Assembly (NCBI GenBank): GCA_964361795.1 | Contig: CAYIBZ010000014.1 | Span: 1-14,624 of the forward strand | Reading direction: 5' to 3' | DNA: 14,624 nt | From: CAYIBZ01 sp964361795 | Lineage (GTDB): Bacteria > Patescibacteriota > Minisyncoccia > UBA6257 > WO2-44-18 | In this document: positions 13,355-14,624 of the stretch, one piece after another | Position numbering within the stretch: position 1 is the stretch's first letter | How the letters are laid out: every line of letters starts with the position of its first letter | Made by a program: the position numbers and the translations under genes | The notes under the pieces: model-generated | Told to the model about the DNA's origin: nothing | What the model saw: only the letters and a program-made list of their open reading frames with translations | Database searches by the model: none

Positions 13355-13367
13355 TTAGGCGTAGAAA

Positions 13368-13484
13368 GCCCTCATAGCTTCCTCCTTCGCTCGTATATCA
13401 ATATCCGAGCTTCGGAAGGACAAGTTTTCTAGATCATGAAATTCTTGCCCTTCGAAGCTCTGGTGTTAACCAGAGCGTAGTAGG
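13368..13484 (+). repeat. Duplicated 5' end of tRNA-Arg plus structured insert
   Basis: GCCCTCATAGCTT at 13368-13380 is identical to the first 13 nt of the tRNA at 13485. The 104 nt between contain an imperfect stem (13407-13424 with 13444-13460; GAGCTTCG arms) and an 8-bp hairpin GCTCTGGT-gtta-ACCAGAGC at 13457-13476, whose CTGGT/ACCAG echoes the tRNA anticodon stem. No ORF is seen. It may be an insertion that duplicated the tRNA start or the remains of a second tRNA copy. Confidence 0.55.
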
Positions 13485-13559
13485 GCCCTCATAGCTTAAT
13501 GGATAAAGTTCTGGTCTTCGAAACCAGCGATGTAGGTTCGATTCCCACTGAGGGCACCA
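13485..13559 (+). tRNA. tRNA-Arg (anticodon UCG), CCA encoded
   Basis: Cloverleaf: acceptor GCCCTCA/TGAGGGC, D arm GCTT-AATGGATA-AAGT, anticodon arm CTGGT-CTTCGAA-ACCAG, T arm GTAGG-TTCGATT-CCCAC (one A-C mismatch), discriminator A13556 and encoded CCA at 13557-13559. Anticodon TCG at 13518-13520 reads CGA and probably other CGN codons. It is the only tRNA here with a genomic CCA. Confidence 0.94.
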
Positions 13560-13713
13560 ATATCAAACTTTCGGAAAATTGACCGACTTTTTTGTTGGCG
13601 GCGCTCCGCGCGTCCACGGAAAAAGCGGAAGGAGGGGGTTGGGGGGAGGAATTCCGCCGCACCCTCGCTTCGGAAAAATTCGCGCCGAGAATCACATAGG
13701 AAGACCTGAAAAT
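13560..13713. other. Intergenic stretch with G-rich purine tract
   Basis: No gene is supported. At 13631-13649 there is a G-rich run (GGAGGGGGTTGGGGGGAGG) held between GCGGAA (13625-13630) and TTCCGC (13652-13657), which could form a hairpin or a weak G-quadruplex. Open frames across it on both strands look accidental. Confidence 0.5.
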
Positions 13714-13736
13714 GTCCTTAAAATAAGGGCTTTTTT
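13714..13736 (+). terminator. Terminator downstream of tRNA-Arg
   Basis: A 7-bp stem with a 3-nt loop, GTCCTTA-AAA-TAAGGGC (13714-13730, one G-T pair), followed by six T. It probably ends the tRNA-Arg transcript and insulates the next promoter. Confidence 0.7.
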
Positions 13737-13775
13737 GTTGGTTTTTTGGCATAGGTTTAATTATAGCATTTGTGC

Positions 13776-13804
13776 TTGACAGAACAGGTTAGATATGCTA
13801 TACT
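13776..13804 (+). promoter_or_regulatory. Consensus promoter of the GC-rich orphan gene
   Basis: Perfect TTGACA (13776-13781), a 17-nt spacer and TATACT (13799-13804). The predicted start is about 13811, leaving a leader of about 215 nt before the 14027 start codon. Confidence 0.88.
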
Positions 13805-13810
13805 TAACGC

Positions 13811-14026
13811 ATAATTTGAGGTGTAGATTTCCTCTTAAATTAGCGAAAATAGCTCTTTGATAAGCGAGAGAATATACAGGAAAAGTCCTCTTTTCCTCGA
13901 GAGTAGCGAAGTGGGTATCTTAATGAAGTATCTAGCTCGCTACTCATGTCGAGGAGCCCTTGATGCGGGGAACGCATCATTTCACGCTCACGGCCACAGG
14001 CCACGAGCACGAAAATGGAGGATGAC
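13811..14026 (+). ncRNA. Long structured 5' leader, candidate cis-regulatory RNA
   Basis: Five hairpins in order. A: TAATTTGAGG with CCTC..AAATTA (13812-13842). B: GGAAAAG-TCCT-CTTTTCC (13879-13896). C: a two-part stem, TCCTCGA+GAGTAGCGA (13894-13909) with TCGCTACTC (13937-13945) and TCGAGGA (13949-13955). D: TGATGCG-GGGAA-CGCATCA (13961-13979). E: GCTC..GGCC-ACA-GGCC..GAGC just before the gene. B and C share bases 13894-13896, so they compete. The 3' arm of C covers the AGGAG (13952-13956) that serves the upstream ORF at 13963. No known riboswitch is recognised. Confidence 0.6.
13963..14025 (+). CDS. 20-codon upstream ORF with four histidines
   Basis: ATG at 13963, preceded by AGGAG at 13952-13956 with a 6-nt gap, a good ribosome site. 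It encodes MRGTHHFTLT, then ATGHEHENGG, with four His in 20 residues. Its TGA stop (14023-14025) lies one base before the ATG of the next gene and overlaps that gene's own GGAGG region, as expected for translational coupling or leader-peptide control. It is probably a regulatory peptide rather than a functional protein. It could be accidental, but the ribosome site inside a switching stem makes that less likely. Confidence 0.45.
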   Translation: MRGTHHFTLTATGHEHENGG

Positions 14027-14395
14027 ATGAAAGTTTTCTGGACGTCTCGGCACGATCTCTCTCCGGCGCAGGTTGCGGCAATCCGCTCGCTTCACGGCGA
14101 GGACACGGAAGTGGTGAAGGATTCGGTGGTGTTCTCGAACACCGACGGACTCGCGGATTACATCCTCAACCACGCCGACAGCTTCGTCTACGCCGTCGCC
14201 GGTGCGCCGCACTACATCGCGGCGGCGCTCGCAGGGCTCCGCTTCGGGGTGTTCGAGAATCACCCGCAGAAGCGTCAGGACGGAACGTTCGGTCTCGCCG
14301 CCGTTTACCATGTGGACGGCTCGCTCAAGAAGGTCTGGGTCAACCCGGACCCGACGAGCGACACCGGTGAGGCGCTGATCCCCGTCGCCCGCTAG
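14027..14395 (+). CDS. GC-rich orphan gene, protein of unknown function
   Basis: 122 aa from the ATG at 14027, which has GGAGG at 14017-14021 with a 5-nt gap; the in-frame ATG at 14015 overlaps that site. The protein is soluble with no signal or membrane segment: MKVFWTSRHDLSPAQ at the N-terminus, then an alternating alpha/beta pattern (EDTEVVKDSVVF, SFVYAVAGAPHYIAAAL, RFGVFENHPQKRQDGTFGLAAVYHV) and an acidic tail. I faintly recall similar short hypothetical proteins with the MKVFWTSRH start in CPR and phage-like contigs, but no function. Composition is far richer in G and C than its neighbours, especially at third positions (GAC, GTC, CTC, GCC), suggesting recent transfer or strong codon selection. 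It has its own promoter, structured leader and terminator, so it is a self-contained unit. Confidence 0.85.
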   Translation: MKVFWTSRHDLSPAQVAAIRSLHGEDTEVVKDSVVFSNTDGLADYILNHADSFVYAVAGAPHYIAAALAGLRFGVFENHPQKRQDGTFGLAAVYHVDGSLKKVWVNPDPTSDTGEALIPVAR

Positions 14396-14419
14396 CTCTC
14401 GTTCGCAGTTCGCAACATC

Positions 14420-14466
14420 GAGCCCCTTGTGACAAAACATCGTCACTCGGGGCTCTTCTTTTTTCT
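14420..14466 (+). terminator. Strong terminator of the orphan gene
   Basis: GAGCCCC (14420-14426) pairs with GGGGCTC (14449-14455), with an inner GTGAC/GTCAC stem, followed by TTCTTTTTTCT. Confidence 0.92.
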
Positions 14467-14472
14467 AAAATT

Positions 14473-14552
14473 TCAAAGAACAATAATTGCGAAAACAAAT
14501 ACAAATAAAGAATAGCTGAAAATATTTGTTTTCGCAATAAATGGTTCTTTGA
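14473..14552. repeat. 80-bp inverted repeat
   Basis: TCAAAGAAC plus ATTGCGAAAACAAATA (14473-14481, 14486-14501) pair with TATTTGTTTTCGCAAT and GTTCTTTGA (14523-14538, 14544-14552) around a 21-nt AT-rich loop. The 25 paired positions are perfect, with an unpaired bulge between the two blocks. No gene is seen. It may be a small MITE-like repeat. Confidence 0.75.
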
Positions 14553-14561
14553 TAGTTAAGT

Positions 14562-14618
14562 AAAAAATGAAAAGCACCTTGCGGGATTCGTGATGAACGA
14601 ATTGATCCGCAAGGTGCT
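14562..14618 (-). terminator. Terminator of a minus-strand gene beyond the window
   Basis: A 12-bp stem, AGCACCTTGCGG (14573-14584) with CCGCAAGGTGCT (14607-14618), plus an inner ATTCGT/ACGAAT pair. On the minus strand it is followed by TTTCATTTTTT. The gene it would serve is not in view. Confidence 0.65.
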
Positions 14619-14624
14619 GGTGAG

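Noticed and set aside
13631..13649. G-quadruplex as a regulatory element
   Set aside because: Only two long G runs are present, so four runs of three G separated by loops are not available; at best a two-layer structure. Kept only as a description.
13489..13752. 87-codon minus-strand ORF ending SVGIEPTSLVSKTRTLSIKL
   Set aside because: Its C-terminal part is the reverse complement of tRNA-Arg, a well-known source of false protein predictions, and the rest is Pro/Ser-rich noise.
13579..13779. 66-codon plus-strand ORF after tRNA-Arg
   Set aside because: It runs through the G-rich tract, the terminator at 13714-13736 and into the next promoter region; no ribosome site and no protein-like pattern.
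13988..14446. 152-codon minus-strand ORF opposite the orphan gene
   Set aside because: Shadow frame produced by GC-rich codons; Arg/Glu/Val-rich, crosses the terminator hairpin, and has no promoter or ribosome site. The plus strand has all of these.
1..14624. CRISPR array
   Set aside because: No series of regularly spaced direct repeats is present; the repeats seen are inverted pairs or a single 13-nt duplication.

Overview
The window looks like part of a metagenome-assembled genome of a candidate phyla radiation bacterium (Patescibacteria, probably Parcubacteria-like). It has a scaffolding gap of exactly 100 N. Genes are tightly packed, sometimes with overlapping stop codons. One secreted protein has a peptidoglycan-binding-like domain with a Tyr/Gly-rich N-terminus, and a repeat has arms that read Met-Asn-Pro-Val-Arg-Asn. 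I remember both styles from that group; no search was run, so the placement is an inference.

Layout: (1) 1-2089, recG helicase (minus), nearly complete, followed by a 274-bp hairpin element with 25-bp perfect terminal inverted repeats wedged between the recG -10 box and its start codon. (2) 2481-5083, a tRNA-Ile with the rare UAU anticodon, then two convergent surface-protein genes (a right-handed beta-helix protein with a phage-fibre-like tail, and the peptidoglycan-binding-like protein). (3) 5191-7270, a small membrane protein convergent with ftsH. ftsH is broken by the N run, and a GIY-YIG gene bounded by a 19-bp inverted repeat lies between the ftsH start and its best promoter. (4) 7314-7578, a palindromic repeat, a 27-codon ORF and tRNA-Gly(GCC). 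(5) 7598-9108, a type II (GSII) glutamine synthetase gene with a small membrane-protein gene behind it, then a cluster of three perfect palindromes. (6) 9098-11598, a sugar-nucleotide epimerase followed by two CPBP-family membrane proteins, one with intact catalytic motifs and one degenerate. (7) 11628-13559, tRNA-Pro(CGG), the CCA-adding enzyme gene, and tRNA-Arg(UCG), which is preceded by a duplicated 5' fragment of itself. (8) 13776-14466, an isolated GC-rich transcription unit: consensus promoter, about 215-nt highly structured leader, a 20-codon upstream ORF with four histidines, a 122-aa orphan gene and a strong terminator.

Two patterns cross the window. First, several genes have a -10 box only 7 to 11 nt before the start codon and no Shine-Dalgarno, which suggests leaderless mRNAs; others carry a strong AGGAGG-type site. 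Second, three separate inserts (at recG, ftsH and tRNA-Arg) sit between a promoter and the gene it appears to serve. The most interesting candidate for an undescribed system is the 13776-14466 unit, where a stem can sequester the ribosome site of the upstream ORF, a competing hairpin can release that stem, and the upstream ORF ends one base before the orphan gene.
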